DNA of 64,000 nucleotides from Pedobacter yulinensis (lineage in GTDB: Bacteria; Bacteroidota; Bacteroidia; Sphingobacteriales; Sphingobacteriaceae), in assembly GCF_003029735.1 (NCBI RefSeq), contig NZ_KZ686268.1:62001-126000 (forward strand), given 5' to 3'. A program made the translations under genes and the position numbers. The notes beneath the pieces are model-generated. The model was not told where the DNA came from. It made no database searches and worked only from the letters and a program-made list of their open reading frames with translations. Positions 1 through 8,229 of the stretch are shown one piece after another. Each line of letters starts with the position of its first letter. The first letter of the stretch is position 1.

Positions 1-57
1 GGCATAATCTCGGCAAATTTTAGCGTTTGCCGGTTCAAATACCACTTCAAAAGCTGC

Positions 58-108
58 AAAATGAAACAATGGGCTGCAGCCAGGCTCAAACCAGACCGGC
101 TGCAACCC
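58..108 (-). terminator. Putative terminator of kbl
   Basis: Read on the minus strand just past the kbl stop codon, an 11-bp stem (arms at 98-108 and 71-81, one G-U pair, 16-base loop) is followed by a T-rich stretch at 58-70. The shape fits an intrinsic terminator, although the T tract is interrupted. Nothing else is visible in bases 1-57. Confidence 0.55.
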
Positions 109-115
109 TTCCTGA

Positions 116-1303
116 TTAAATTACGCCAAGTTCCTTGCCTACCTTTGTAAAGGCGGCAATGGCCTTGTCGAGGTGGTGCTGCTCATGCGCGGCCGAAAGC
201 TGTACGCGTATGCGCGCCTTGCCCTGCGGTACAACCGGGTAATAGAACCCGATTACATAGATCCCTTCTTCAAGCATCCTGGCTGCAAATTGCTGTGAAA
301 GTTTGGCGTCGTACAACATGACCGGAACAATGGGGTGTACACCTGGCTGGATATCAAAACCCGCAGCCGTCATTTTTTCCCGGAAATAACGGGTATTGTG
401 CTCAAGCTTGTCGCGCAGTTCTGTTGTCTCACTGAGCATATCAAGAACAGCTACCGAGGCGCCTGCAATAGCCGGTGCCAGCGTGTTGGAGAACAAATAA
501 GGACGCGAGCGCTGGCGCAGCATATCTATTATTTCTTTTCTGCCGGATGTGAATCCGCCTGAAGCGCCACCCAATGCCTTTCCAAGCGTTCCGGTAATGA
601 TGTCTATCCTTCCCATAACGCCGCAATGTTCGTGTGTGCCGCGGCCGGTTTTTCCCATGAAACCAGAGCAATGCGATTCATCGATCATCACCAGTGCCTC
701 GTACTGGTCTGCCAGGTCGCAGATCTTATCAAGCTGCGCTACCGTGCCATCCATAGAAAACGCACCATCAGTTACAATGATGCGGTGCCGCGCGTCTTTA
801 GCAGCCTGCAGCTGCGCCTCGAGGTCGGCCATGTTGTTGTGTTTATAACGAAACCGTTTGGCCTTGCATAAACGAACACCGTCAATAATTGATGCATGGT
901 TCAGTTCGTCTGAAATAATGGCATCCTGATCGTTAAAAAGCGGTTCAAAAACGCCGCCGTTGGCATCGAAGGCCGCGGCATAAAGAATGGTATCTTCGGT
1001 ACCCAGAAATCCGGAGAGTTTTGATTCCAGTTCTTTGTGAACGTCCTGCGTTCCGCAAATGAAACGCACCGACGACATGCCGTAGCCATATTGGTCAATG
1101 GCAGCCTTGGCTGCTTCCAGTACTTTCGGATGGGAAGAAAGACCCAGGTAGTTGTTGGCACAAAAATTAACAACCTCAGCACCGGTGCTGACCCTGATGT
1201 CTGCACCCTGAGGGGTGGTAATGATCCGCTCGCGCTTGTACAAGCCGGCCTTTTCTATTTCTTCCAGTTCCTGTTGCAGAACGGGTTGCAATGTTTTATA
1301 CAT
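116..1303 (-). CDS. kbl: Glycine C-acetyltransferase (2-amino-3-ketobutyrate CoA ligase)
   Basis: A 395-residue PLP-dependent alpha-oxoamine synthase, the usual length for Kbl. It catalyses CoA-dependent cleavage of 2-amino-3-oxobutyrate to glycine and acetyl-CoA, the second step of threonine breakdown after threonine dehydrogenase. The N-terminal [10 protein letters not shown] motif, the [10 protein letters not shown] segment and the PLP lysine K242 in [10 protein letters not shown] are all present, and the RPYLFSN segment is typical of this family. Related enzymes (BioF, HemA, Spt) share the fold, but the overall sequence reads as Kbl. It is transcribed divergently from the DUF5686 gene, and an exact TACCTTTG element lies 31 bases before the ATG. 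No threonine dehydrogenase gene is in the window. Confidence 0.93.
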   Translation of the reverse strand: MYKTLQPVLQQELEEIEKAGLYKRERIITTPQGADIRVSTGAEVVNFCANNYLGLSSHPKVLEAAKAAIDQYGYGMSSVRFICGTQDVHKELESKLSGFLGTEDTILYAAAFDANGGVFEPLFNDQDAIISDELNHASIIDGVRLCKAKRFRYKHNNMADLEAQLQAAKDARHRIIVTDGAFSMDGTVAQLDKICDLADQYEALVMIDESHCSGFMGKTGRGTHEHCGVMGRIDIITGTLGKALGGASGGFTSGRKEIIDMLRQRSRPYLFSNTLAPAIAGASVAVLDMLSETTELRDKLEHNTRYFREKMTAAGFDIQPGVHPIVPVMLYDAKLSQQFAARMLEEGIYVIGFYYPVVPQGKARIRVQLSAAHEQHHLDKAIAAFTKVGKELGVI

Positions 1304-1333
1304 AGTGAATGTTTATGAGTAAAGACTTGCAAC

Positions 1334-1341
1334 CAAAGGTA
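1334..1341 (-). promoter_or_regulatory. -7 element TACCTTTG for kbl
   Basis: On the minus strand this is an exact match to the Bacteroidota primary sigma factor -7 consensus TAnnTTTG, 31 bases upstream of the kbl ATG. The -33 TTG is less clear; a TTG sits at 1359-1361 with slightly short spacing. Confidence 0.6.
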
Positions 1342-1443
1342 TAAAAATATCATCTACTCAATATCAGAAAGCGGGTCCTGCCCTTAACAAACTTTAACTT
1401 ATCGGCCGTGTTTTCTGTGAGAACAAATCCGATCTTTGGTGCC

Positions 1444-3891
1444 ATGAACAAACTATACGCCTCAATTTTGCTTTTTTTTATTTGCACAAACGTTTCAGCA
1501 CAATCATTCAAACTTTCAGGGCAAATCAAAGACGAAAAAAACGATGCGGTCGCCTTTACATCGGTTTACATAAAAAATACAAGTACCGGCACCTCTGCAA
1601 ATGCAGAAGGGCACTACCAGTTGCCCGTGAGCGCCGGCAAACATGTCGTTTTATTCCGCGCAGTCGGCTACAAACCGCTTGAAAAGATTGTCGAGCTTTC
1701 CGGTGATCTGACGCTTTCGGTTACCCTTGTTCCCGAAGCCTTTGACCTGGGCAGCGTCAGCATCAGCGCCAATGCCGAGGACCCAGCGTATGGCATCATC
1801 CGCAAGGCGATAAGAAACAGAAAAAAGAACAGGGATGAACTCTACGAATACAGCTGTTCAGTTTATATAAAAGGTGTACAGAAACTGGTTGGCGCGCCGA
1901 AAAAATTTTTCGGCAGGGACATCCAAAAAGTGCTCGAACTGGATACCAACCGCAAAGGCATCATTTACCAGAGCGAATCTGAATCAAAATTCAACTTCCG
2001 CCGGCCTGGCCAGGTCAGAGAAGAAATGATCTCTTCACGGGTGGCGGGCCGGAACAATGCCTTCAGTTTCAACAAGGCATCAGACCTGATGCTCAATTTT
2101 TACGACAACATCCTGCTCGAAAATACGCTCAGTGCACGTGGTTTCATTTCGCCAATAGCGGAGAACGCACTTTTTTATTACCGTTACAAGCTGCTCGGCA
2201 CGACCGAACAAAATGGCGAAACCATACACAAGATCGAGGTAACGCCGCGACGTAACAACGACCCGGTTTTCAGGGGTCAGATCTACATTGCAGAAGGCAG
2301 CTGGCGCCTCTATACCACTGCTCTGTTCCTGACGCGCAGTTCAGGCATCAACCTGCTCGATACACTGCACATTGACCAGCAGTTTCTGAAGGTAGAAAAG
2401 ACCTTTGTACCGGGAACGGTCATTTACCGGTTTAATGGCAATATCTTCGGATTTAAGTTTGCCGGCAATTATGTAGGTGTTTACAGCAATTACAACATCA
2501 GGCCTGGTTTTCCCCGCAAATGGTTTAACGGCGAGATCCTGCACGTTACCGATACGGTTAACCAGAAACCGGCGGCTTACTGGGACCAGCGCAGGCCTGT
2601 ACCGCTAACCGGTGAGGAGCGACTGAATTACATTCGCAAAGACAGCCTGGCCAAACGCAAGGAATCAAAGCCCTACCTCGATTCTGTGGAACAGGCAAAC
2701 AATGCTTTTAAATTGGGCAAGCTGGGCTTGACCGGTTATACCATTCACAACCGCTTCCACAAAAAAAGCTTTTCATTTGACCCGGTACTGCCCTCGCTTT
2801 TTTACAATACAGTTGAAGGTTTCGGCATGAAATACGGCATAACGTACCGCAAAACCTTTGATGACCGGAGCAGCTTCAATCTGCGTCCCGAGCTGAGGTA
2901 TGGCCTGGCAAACCGGAAATTTACGGGCAGCCTCGCGGCAGGCTATACCTATGATCCCGTAAAAAGAGCCTGGGTGGGCCTCTCATTCGGGTCGGGTATT
3001 TTTGATCTGAACAGCTTCGGTTCCATGAGCCTGCTCACCAACTCCTTCAACTCCCTGGTATATGAAACGAATTATCCGAAGTTGTATGAAAAACGCTTTG
3101 TCGATATTTCGACCGGCAGGGAATTGCTGAACGGCCTGTTTGGCAGCCTTCGCCTCAGTTACGCGCGGAACAATACGCTGCGCAACACGGCAGACTTTAC
3201 CCTCATCGACTACGAAGACAAACAATTCTCCTCAAACAACCCTTTTACGCCCGATGCGGAAAGCCCCTTGTTTCCCACTTACCGGTCGCTTAACCTGCAC
3301 GCAAGCCTGAGTTATACCTTCGGCCAGAAATACATTACAAGGCCGGACATGAAGATTTATGAGGCACCGAAATATCCGCGAATCGAGATCAGTTACCGGA
3401 AAGGCATTAAAGGCGTCCTGAAAAGTGAGGTCGACTATGACCTGATCAGCGCCGAAGTGTCGCAGGAACGCATCAGCTCGGGCATGTTTGGCTTTACCTC
3501 GTTTGTAGTCGGTGCCGGGAAATTCCTGAATAACCGCGCACTGTATTATCCGGAATTTAAACACTTCTGGGGCAACAATGCGCTGATCTTTCCGCCAAAC
3601 CTGCGCCGGTTCGCCTACCTGGATTTTTATCTTTTCAGCACCGACCGGGAGTATTTTGAAGCTCATGCCGAGCATAATTTTGCCGGGTTCTTTACCAATA
3701 AAGTACCGCTGCTCAGAAAACTAAAACTGGAAGAGTTTGTCGGCGCAAGTTACCTGACTCAACCCCTCAAGCACAATTATGCCGAGTTTTATTTCGGGCT
3801 GCAGCGTCTTGTATTCCGGGCCAGTTATGGTTTCGCGTATGACGGACGTAAAAAGGTAGCGCAAGGCTTTCGCTTCAGTTACGGGTTTTGA
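1444..3891 (+). CDS. DUF5686 outer-membrane protein with N-terminal carboxypeptidase-regulatory-like domain
   Basis: An 815-residue envelope protein. I placed the start at the internal ATG (1444) because it begins directly with a signal peptide (MNKLYASILLFFICTNVSAQ). A CarboxypepD_reg-like beta-sandwich (about residues 22-105) follows. The rest matches the DUF5686 family, with the EDPAYGIIRKAIRNRKKN segment typical of its start and a C-terminal region rich in alternating aromatic strands ending in Phe, as expected of an outer-membrane beta-barrel. The family is widespread in Bacteroidota and its function is unknown. It is a single gene, divergent from kbl and not obviously in an operon with trhO downstream, which has its own promoter. 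Confidence 0.8.
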   Translation: MNKLYASILLFFICTNVSAQSFKLSGQIKDEKNDAVAFTSVYIKNTSTGTSANAEGHYQLPVSAGKHVVLFRAVGYKPLEKIVELSGDLTLSVTLVPEAFDLGSVSISANAEDPAYGIIRKAIRNRKKNRDELYEYSCSVYIKGVQKLVGAPKKFFGRDIQKVLELDTNRKGIIYQSESESKFNFRRPGQVREEMISSRVAGRNNAFSFNKASDLMLNFYDNILLENTLSARGFISPIAENALFYYRYKLLGTTEQNGETIHKIEVTPRRNNDPVFRGQIYIAEGSWRLYTTALFLTRSSGINLLDTLHIDQQFLKVEKTFVPGTVIYRFNGNIFGFKFAGNYVGVYSNYNIRPGFPRKWFNGEILHVTDTVNQKPAAYWDQRRPVPLTGEERLNYIRKDSLAKRKESKPYLDSVEQANNAFKLGKLGLTGYTIHNRFHKKSFSFDPVLPSLFYNTVEGFGMKYGITYRKTFDDRSSFNLRPELRYGLANRKFTGSLAAGYTYDPVKRAWVGLSFGSGIFDLNSFGSMSLLTNSFNSLVYETNYPKLYEKRFVDISTGRELLNGLFGSLRLSYARNNTLRNTADFTLIDYEDKQFSSNNPFTPDAESPLFPTYRSLNLHASLSYTFGQKYITRPDMKIYEAPKYPRIEISYRKGIKGVLKSEVDYDLISAEVSQERISSGMFGFTSFVVGAGKFLNNRALYYPEFKHFWGNNALIFPPNLRRFAYLDFYLFSTDREYFEAHAEHNFAGFFTNKVPLLRKLKLEEFVGASYLTQPLKHNYAEFYFGLQRLVFRASYGFAYDGRKKVAQGFRFSYGF

Positions 3892-3928
3892 GTTTTGGCA
3901 GGCGGGTTAAGTTTGTGAATCAGGCCAC

Positions 3929-3959
3929 TTGCAGCAGCTCCTCGTTTTTTTTATCTTTG
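3929..3959 (+). promoter_or_regulatory. Promoter of trhO (TTG-N20-TATCTTTG)
   Basis: An exact -7 element TATCTTTG (3952-3959) is preceded at 20 bases by TTG (3929-3931). This is the canonical Bacteroidota spacing, and the element lies 32 bases before the trhO ATG. Confidence 0.7.
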
Positions 3960-3991
3960 CGCCGCATTAAACGCCGTTTGCAGCGGTATCA

Positions 3992-4915
3992 ATGAACATG
4001 AAAAAATACCAGACCCTGCTGTATTATTGCTACAGCCGAATCGATAATGCGGAGCAGTTCGCCGCAGATCACCTTGCCTTCTGTAAATCCGTCGGGTTAA
4101 CCGGCCGCATCATTGTAGCCGACGAAGGGCTGAATGGAACGGTGTCGGGTACACCCGAAGCCTGCCAAACTTATATGGAGGCCATCCATGCCGATAGCCG
4201 GTTTGCACATACAGAGTTCAAGATCGATGATGTCGATACGCCTTCCTTTATAAAAATGCATTGCCGGTACAAGGCCGAGATCGTACACTCCGGCCTGCGC
4301 GACACCAGCATTATTGATCCCACTGCACGTACGGGAAAACACCTGGAGCCCGTAGATTTCATGAAAATGAAAGACGAAGAAGACGTCATCATTCTCGATG
4401 TGCGTTCAAACTACGAGCACAACCTGGGCAAATTCAAAAACGCAGTAACTCTCGATATTGAGAACTTCCGCGATTTTCCCGAAAAGATCAATGAACTTGC
4501 GCAGTATAAAAACAAAAAGGTGCTGACCTATTGCACAGGCGGCATTAAATGCGAAAAAGCCTCTGCCCTGCTGCTGCACCATGGCTTTAAAGACGTTTAT
4601 CAGCTGCATGGCGGCATCATCAAATACGGTAAGGAGGCGGGCGGAAAAGACTTTGAAGGCAAATGTTATGTATTTGATAACCGGGTTGCCGTTGATGTGA
4701 ACAGCGTAAACCCGACGGTTGTATCTACCTGTTACAATTGCGGAACCACAACAGCCAAGATGATCAATTGCGCCAACCCCGAATGCAACGAACACATTAC
4801 CCAGTGCGATGCCTGCGGCAAGCAATTGGACGGTGCCTGCTCAGCTGCCTGCCAGGCGCATCCACGCAAACGGTTCTATGATGGCACGGGTTATTACGTA
4901 AAGGTACCGTTGTAG
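3992..4915 (+). CDS. trhO: tRNA uridine(34) hydroxylase, rhodanese family (YceA/TrhO)
   Basis: A 307-residue member of the YceA family, which in E. coli hydroxylates U34 of certain tRNAs towards 5-hydroxyuridine derivatives without needing prephenate. It has an N-terminal acylphosphatase-like domain (about 1-110, with GLNGTVSG), a rhodanese domain (about 125-225) with the active-site loop starting at C181 (CTGGIKCEK), and a cysteine-rich tail (CYNCG, CANPEC, CDACG, CSAAC) that probably binds zinc. The second ATG (3998) is an equally possible start. It appears monocistronic, with a strong promoter match just upstream. Confidence 0.9.
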   Translation: MNMKKYQTLLYYCYSRIDNAEQFAADHLAFCKSVGLTGRIIVADEGLNGTVSGTPEACQTYMEAIHADSRFAHTEFKIDDVDTPSFIKMHCRYKAEIVHSGLRDTSIIDPTARTGKHLEPVDFMKMKDEEDVIILDVRSNYEHNLGKFKNAVTLDIENFRDFPEKINELAQYKNKKVLTYCTGGIKCEKASALLLHHGFKDVYQLHGGIIKYGKEAGGKDFEGKCYVFDNRVAVDVNSVNPTVVSTCYNCGTTTAKMINCANPECNEHITQCDACGKQLDGACSAACQAHPRKRFYDGTGYYVKVPL

Positions 4916-5052
4916 TCTGATTGTACCTTCAGCGTCAGCGACGGTGTTTGACTGGTAGTTGGTGTTCAACGCCGAAACCGGCTGATCCGGGTCTTTCAAA
5001 ACGGCCCCGTCAATGGCACGACCGGCTAAATGAACGGTCAATCAAAAGTTAT

Positions 5053-5060
5053 TACCTTTG
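5053..5060 (+). promoter_or_regulatory. -7 element TACCTTTG for the PUL regulator
   Basis: An exact TAnnTTTG match 17 bases before the ATG at 5077. It rules out the longer upstream reading and supports the signal-peptide start. I see no clear TTG at the -33 position, so the promoter may be weak or activated. Confidence 0.55.
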
Positions 5061-5076
5061 CTGCAGAGCACACCGC

Positions 5077-7971
5077 ATGCTGAAAGTATTTTTTTACACC
5101 TGTTTAGTTCTTGTGTCCCTGTCTGCAGCGGCCAGTCAAAGCCCCGGCGGCATTCATGGCATGGGTGTACCCTACGTTGAAAATTACCCAAAAACTGCTT
5201 ACCGGGCCGGAAACCAGAATTGGTCGGTTACAAAAGACGAAAAAGGCATCATGTATTTTGGTAACGCCGAAGGCCTTCTCGCTTTCGATGGCCGTTACTG
5301 GCAGAAATATGCCATGCCTCAGCGGCAAATCGTCCGCGCCGTCGCTTCAGATCATAGGGGGCGGATCTATGTGGGCGGCTTTGGTGAGTTTGGCTACTGG
5401 ACACACGGCAACGGCAAATTGTTGTACCAATCACTTACGAAACTCATTCCCGGCGGGCTTAAAGTTACCGACGAAGTATGGAAAATCTACGTGGATGGTG
5501 ACCGGGTCCTCTTTCAATCGTTTTCGCGCATCTACATTTACAAAGATCAGCACATCCAGGTAATCAAAGCACCTAAACCCTTCTTGTTTTTGCACCGGGC
5601 AGGGAGCCGCTTCTTCGCTGAAGTAATCGGGTCGGGGCTCTATGAACTGAAAAATGCCGGCCTGCAGCCCCTGCCTGGTGGCTTATCAATCAGCAAATCG
5701 GGCGTCCTCTCCATTCTGCCCTACGACAACAACCAGCTGCTGGTCGGCACCAACCGCAATGGATTGTTTCTGTACGACGGGCAAAAGTTCAGGCCATTTC
5801 AGAGCCCGGCAAATGAGTTTTTGATTACCTATCAATTAAACAATGGCGTCAGGCTGAAAGGCGGCTATTACGCTTATGGCACCATCCTGAACGGCATCAT
5901 TATCCTGGACCATAAGGGATTCATTGTCCAGAAGATCAACAAATCGAGCGGACTGCAGAACAATACGGTGCTCAGTTTATATACTGATGAAGAACAAAAC
6001 CTCTGGGCAGGACTTGACAACGGCATAGACCGGGTTGAACTTAATTCACCGCTTTACTTTTATTTTGACAAAGCCGGGCAGTTCGGAACGGTTTACTCCA
6101 GCATCATTGACAGGGACAAAATTTACCTGGGCACCAACCAGGGTTTATTTTACAGCAACTGGAAACCTGAGGGCGGCAATGCCTATACCAGCTTCAACTT
6201 CAGGCTCGTTCCCAATTCGCAGGGCCAAGTCTGGGACCTGAGCAGGATAGACGGACAATTGCTTTGCGGCCACAATGACGGCACATTTCGCATCACTGAT
6301 GGCCATATGGAAAAGATTTCGGCAGAAAACGGGGGCTGGACCATCCGCCGGCTGCAGACGCATCCCGACCAGCTGATTCAGGGCACCTATACCGGCCTGG
6401 TGGTTTACAAAAAGGATGAGGCGGGCAATTGGCTGTTTTCGCACAAAATTGTCGGGTTCCAGGAGCCCTCGCGGTATGTGGAACAAGACAGCCGCGGCGA
6501 TATCTGGGTCGGTCACGCTTACAAAGGCTTATACAGGCTTAAGCTCAGTCCCGACCTCAGAAAGGTGACCAGTTACCGGTCTTATGATGAGCGCAACGGA
6601 TTACCCGGCACGTACAACATCAGCCTCTTCAACCTGGAACGTAAAATCGTTTTTTCCACGAACAGGGGCTTTTATACGTACGATGAAATTGCCGACCGTT
6701 TTTCACCTTATACAACCCTAAACCGCTCGCTGGGCAGTTTTGCCGCGTCCAATAACATTATCCCCGCGGGTGAGCGGAAATATTGGTTTGTAAGCAGGGG
6801 CCGGGTAGCCCTTGGCACACTCCCGGAAACCGGCCGGCTCAGGCTTGATTCGAACCGTTTCAGTATCCTTGACGGGCGAATGGTTCAATATTACGAGAAC
6901 ATCAGCCGAATCAATACGAATCTTTACCTGATCAGTGTCGATGATGGTTTTGCGATCTACAACAATGCCGGTACTGTGCAGCAGCCGGCAATTGCCAGCG
7001 GCGTACTGATCAGAAAGGTGGAAGATATCACCGATACGTATCAAACCATCACCGAACAGGGCCAGACCGATGAACGGGTTGAATTGGAAAACAGCCGCAA
7101 CAACATACGCATTGCATATGCTCTACCCTACTACAGGCAGGCCAGCGTTCGGTATCAATACTACCTGGACGGGTATTCGCAGAAGTGGTCAGACTGGACT
7201 GGCGCTACGCAAAAAGATTTCACCAATCTGGCTGCAGGCACGTATGTGTTTTCTGTTCGTGCCAGTGTAAACAATGGAAAACCCGGAAAAATTACGCGTT
7301 TTGAATTCAGGGTGCTGCCTCCCTGGTATGCAAGCCGGGCAGCGCTAATTTTTTATGTGCTGCTTGCTGGTCTTGGCGCCTACGCAGGGAAGATCATATA
7401 TGAGCGTAAACTGCGGCGCGATCAACGCAAGATCGCGGCAAAATTGCAGCTGGAACAGGAAGAATACCTGAAGAAGGAGGCAGAGGCCACTGAAAAACAA
7501 ATTATCCGGTTACAAACTGAAAAACTCCAGGCTGAGCTGGCCGGCAAGAGCCGCGAACTGGCCAATTCGGCCATGAGCCTCGTTTACAAAAATGAGTTGC
7601 TCCAGAAGTTAAGCCAGGAGATCGGCAAACTTCGCGACGGCAACGGACAGAAATTGCCTGAAGACCAGCTGCGTAAAATCCAAAAGGTGATCGATGAAGG
7701 GATGAACGATGAGCGCGACTGGAACCTTTTCGAAAGCAGCTTCAACGAAGCGCATGAAAGTTTCTTCAAAAAGCTTAAAGTGAACCACCCTGACCTTGTT
7801 CCGAACGATCTTAAACTGTGTGCGTACCTGCGCATGAACATGAGCAGCAAAGAAATTGCGTCCCTGCTCAACATCTCCCTCCGCGGCGTCGAAATCAGGC
7901 GCTACAGGCTGCGCAAAAAGCTGAATGTTCCCCACGACAAGAACCTGACGGAGTTTCTCATCGAGCTTTAG
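5077..7971 (+). CDS. Membrane-spanning PUL regulator: beta-propeller, Y_Y_Y domain, LuxR-type HTH
   Basis: A 964-residue protein likely to sense a glycan fragment in the periplasm and control the adjacent susCD locus. It starts with a signal peptide (MLKVFFYTCLVLVSLSAAAS), followed by a two-component-regulator-type beta-propeller (about 40-660, with repeats such as DEEQNLWAGLDNGIDRV and DSRGDIWVG) and a Y_Y_Y (triple tyrosine) domain at about 667-748. One transmembrane helix follows near 751-772, then a long charged coiled coil (about 773-860) and a C-terminal LuxR-like helix-turn-helix (SSKEIASLLNISLRGVEIRR, then YRLRKKLNV). There is no histidine kinase, receiver or phosphoacceptor domain, so it is not a hybrid two-component system. 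Its place directly before susC in the same orientation supports a role as local regulator, which is inference. Confidence 0.85.
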   Translation: MLKVFFYTCLVLVSLSAAASQSPGGIHGMGVPYVENYPKTAYRAGNQNWSVTKDEKGIMYFGNAEGLLAFDGRYWQKYAMPQRQIVRAVASDHRGRIYVGGFGEFGYWTHGNGKLLYQSLTKLIPGGLKVTDEVWKIYVDGDRVLFQSFSRIYIYKDQHIQVIKAPKPFLFLHRAGSRFFAEVIGSGLYELKNAGLQPLPGGLSISKSGVLSILPYDNNQLLVGTNRNGLFLYDGQKFRPFQSPANEFLITYQLNNGVRLKGGYYAYGTILNGIIILDHKGFIVQKINKSSGLQNNTVLSLYTDEEQNLWAGLDNGIDRVELNSPLYFYFDKAGQFGTVYSSIIDRDKIYLGTNQGLFYSNWKPEGGNAYTSFNFRLVPNSQGQVWDLSRIDGQLLCGHNDGTFRITDGHMEKISAENGGWTIRRLQTHPDQLIQGTYTGLVVYKKDEAGNWLFSHKIVGFQEPSRYVEQDSRGDIWVGHAYKGLYRLKLSPDLRKVTSYRSYDERNGLPGTYNISLFNLERKIVFSTNRGFYTYDEIADRFSPYTTLNRSLGSFAASNNIIPAGERKYWFVSRGRVALGTLPETGRLRLDSNRFSILDGRMVQYYENISRINTNLYLISVDDGFAIYNNAGTVQQPAIASGVLIRKVEDITDTYQTITEQGQTDERVELENSRNNIRIAYALPYYRQASVRYQYYLDGYSQKWSDWTGATQKDFTNLAAGTYVFSVRASVNNGKPGKITRFEFRVLPPWYASRAALIFYVLLAGLGAYAGKIIYERKLRRDQRKIAAKLQLEQEEYLKKEAEATEKQIIRLQTEKLQAELAGKSRELANSAMSLVYKNELLQKLSQEIGKLRDGNGQKLPEDQLRKIQKVIDEGMNDERDWNLFESSFNEAHESFFKKLKVNHPDLVPNDLKLCAYLRMNMSSKEIASLLNISLRGVEIRRYRLRKKLNVPHDKNLTEFLIEL

Positions 7972-8229
7972 GACTACATCATTACCTCTCATAGCGGCAT
8001 TTTCAACCGCGCAGACCCCTTCGTGTAAAAAGAACACTTAGCCTGCTTCGTTAAAAGGATTTAATCTTTCAAAATCACGGTTTTTGGCCTGAAAAGCAGA
8101 TCTGTTTATTCACAGATTAAACTTTAGGCCCCTGGGTGATGTATTAATGTAGTGGCCTGCTCACTTGCTTATGCGGCAAAACAGCGGGACTTTTATCTCA
8201 GTAATTAACGAAAACGATTTAAAGCAATT
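7972..8229 (+). promoter_or_regulatory. Leader region of the susCD operon
   Basis: A 258-base intergenic region without a gene. It holds a nested inverted repeat: outer arms GGCCT (8086-8090) and AGGCC (8126-8130) enclose ATCTGT (8100-8105) and ACAGAT (8112-8117). I found no exact TAnnTTTG here, unlike most genes in the window, which fits an activator-dependent promoter. The T-rich stretch after the regulator stop does not form a convincing terminator. Confidence 0.4.

Noticed and set aside
5077..7971. Hybrid two-component system
   Set aside because: No histidine kinase, receiver or AraC-type domain; the C-terminus is a LuxR-like HTH after one membrane helix.
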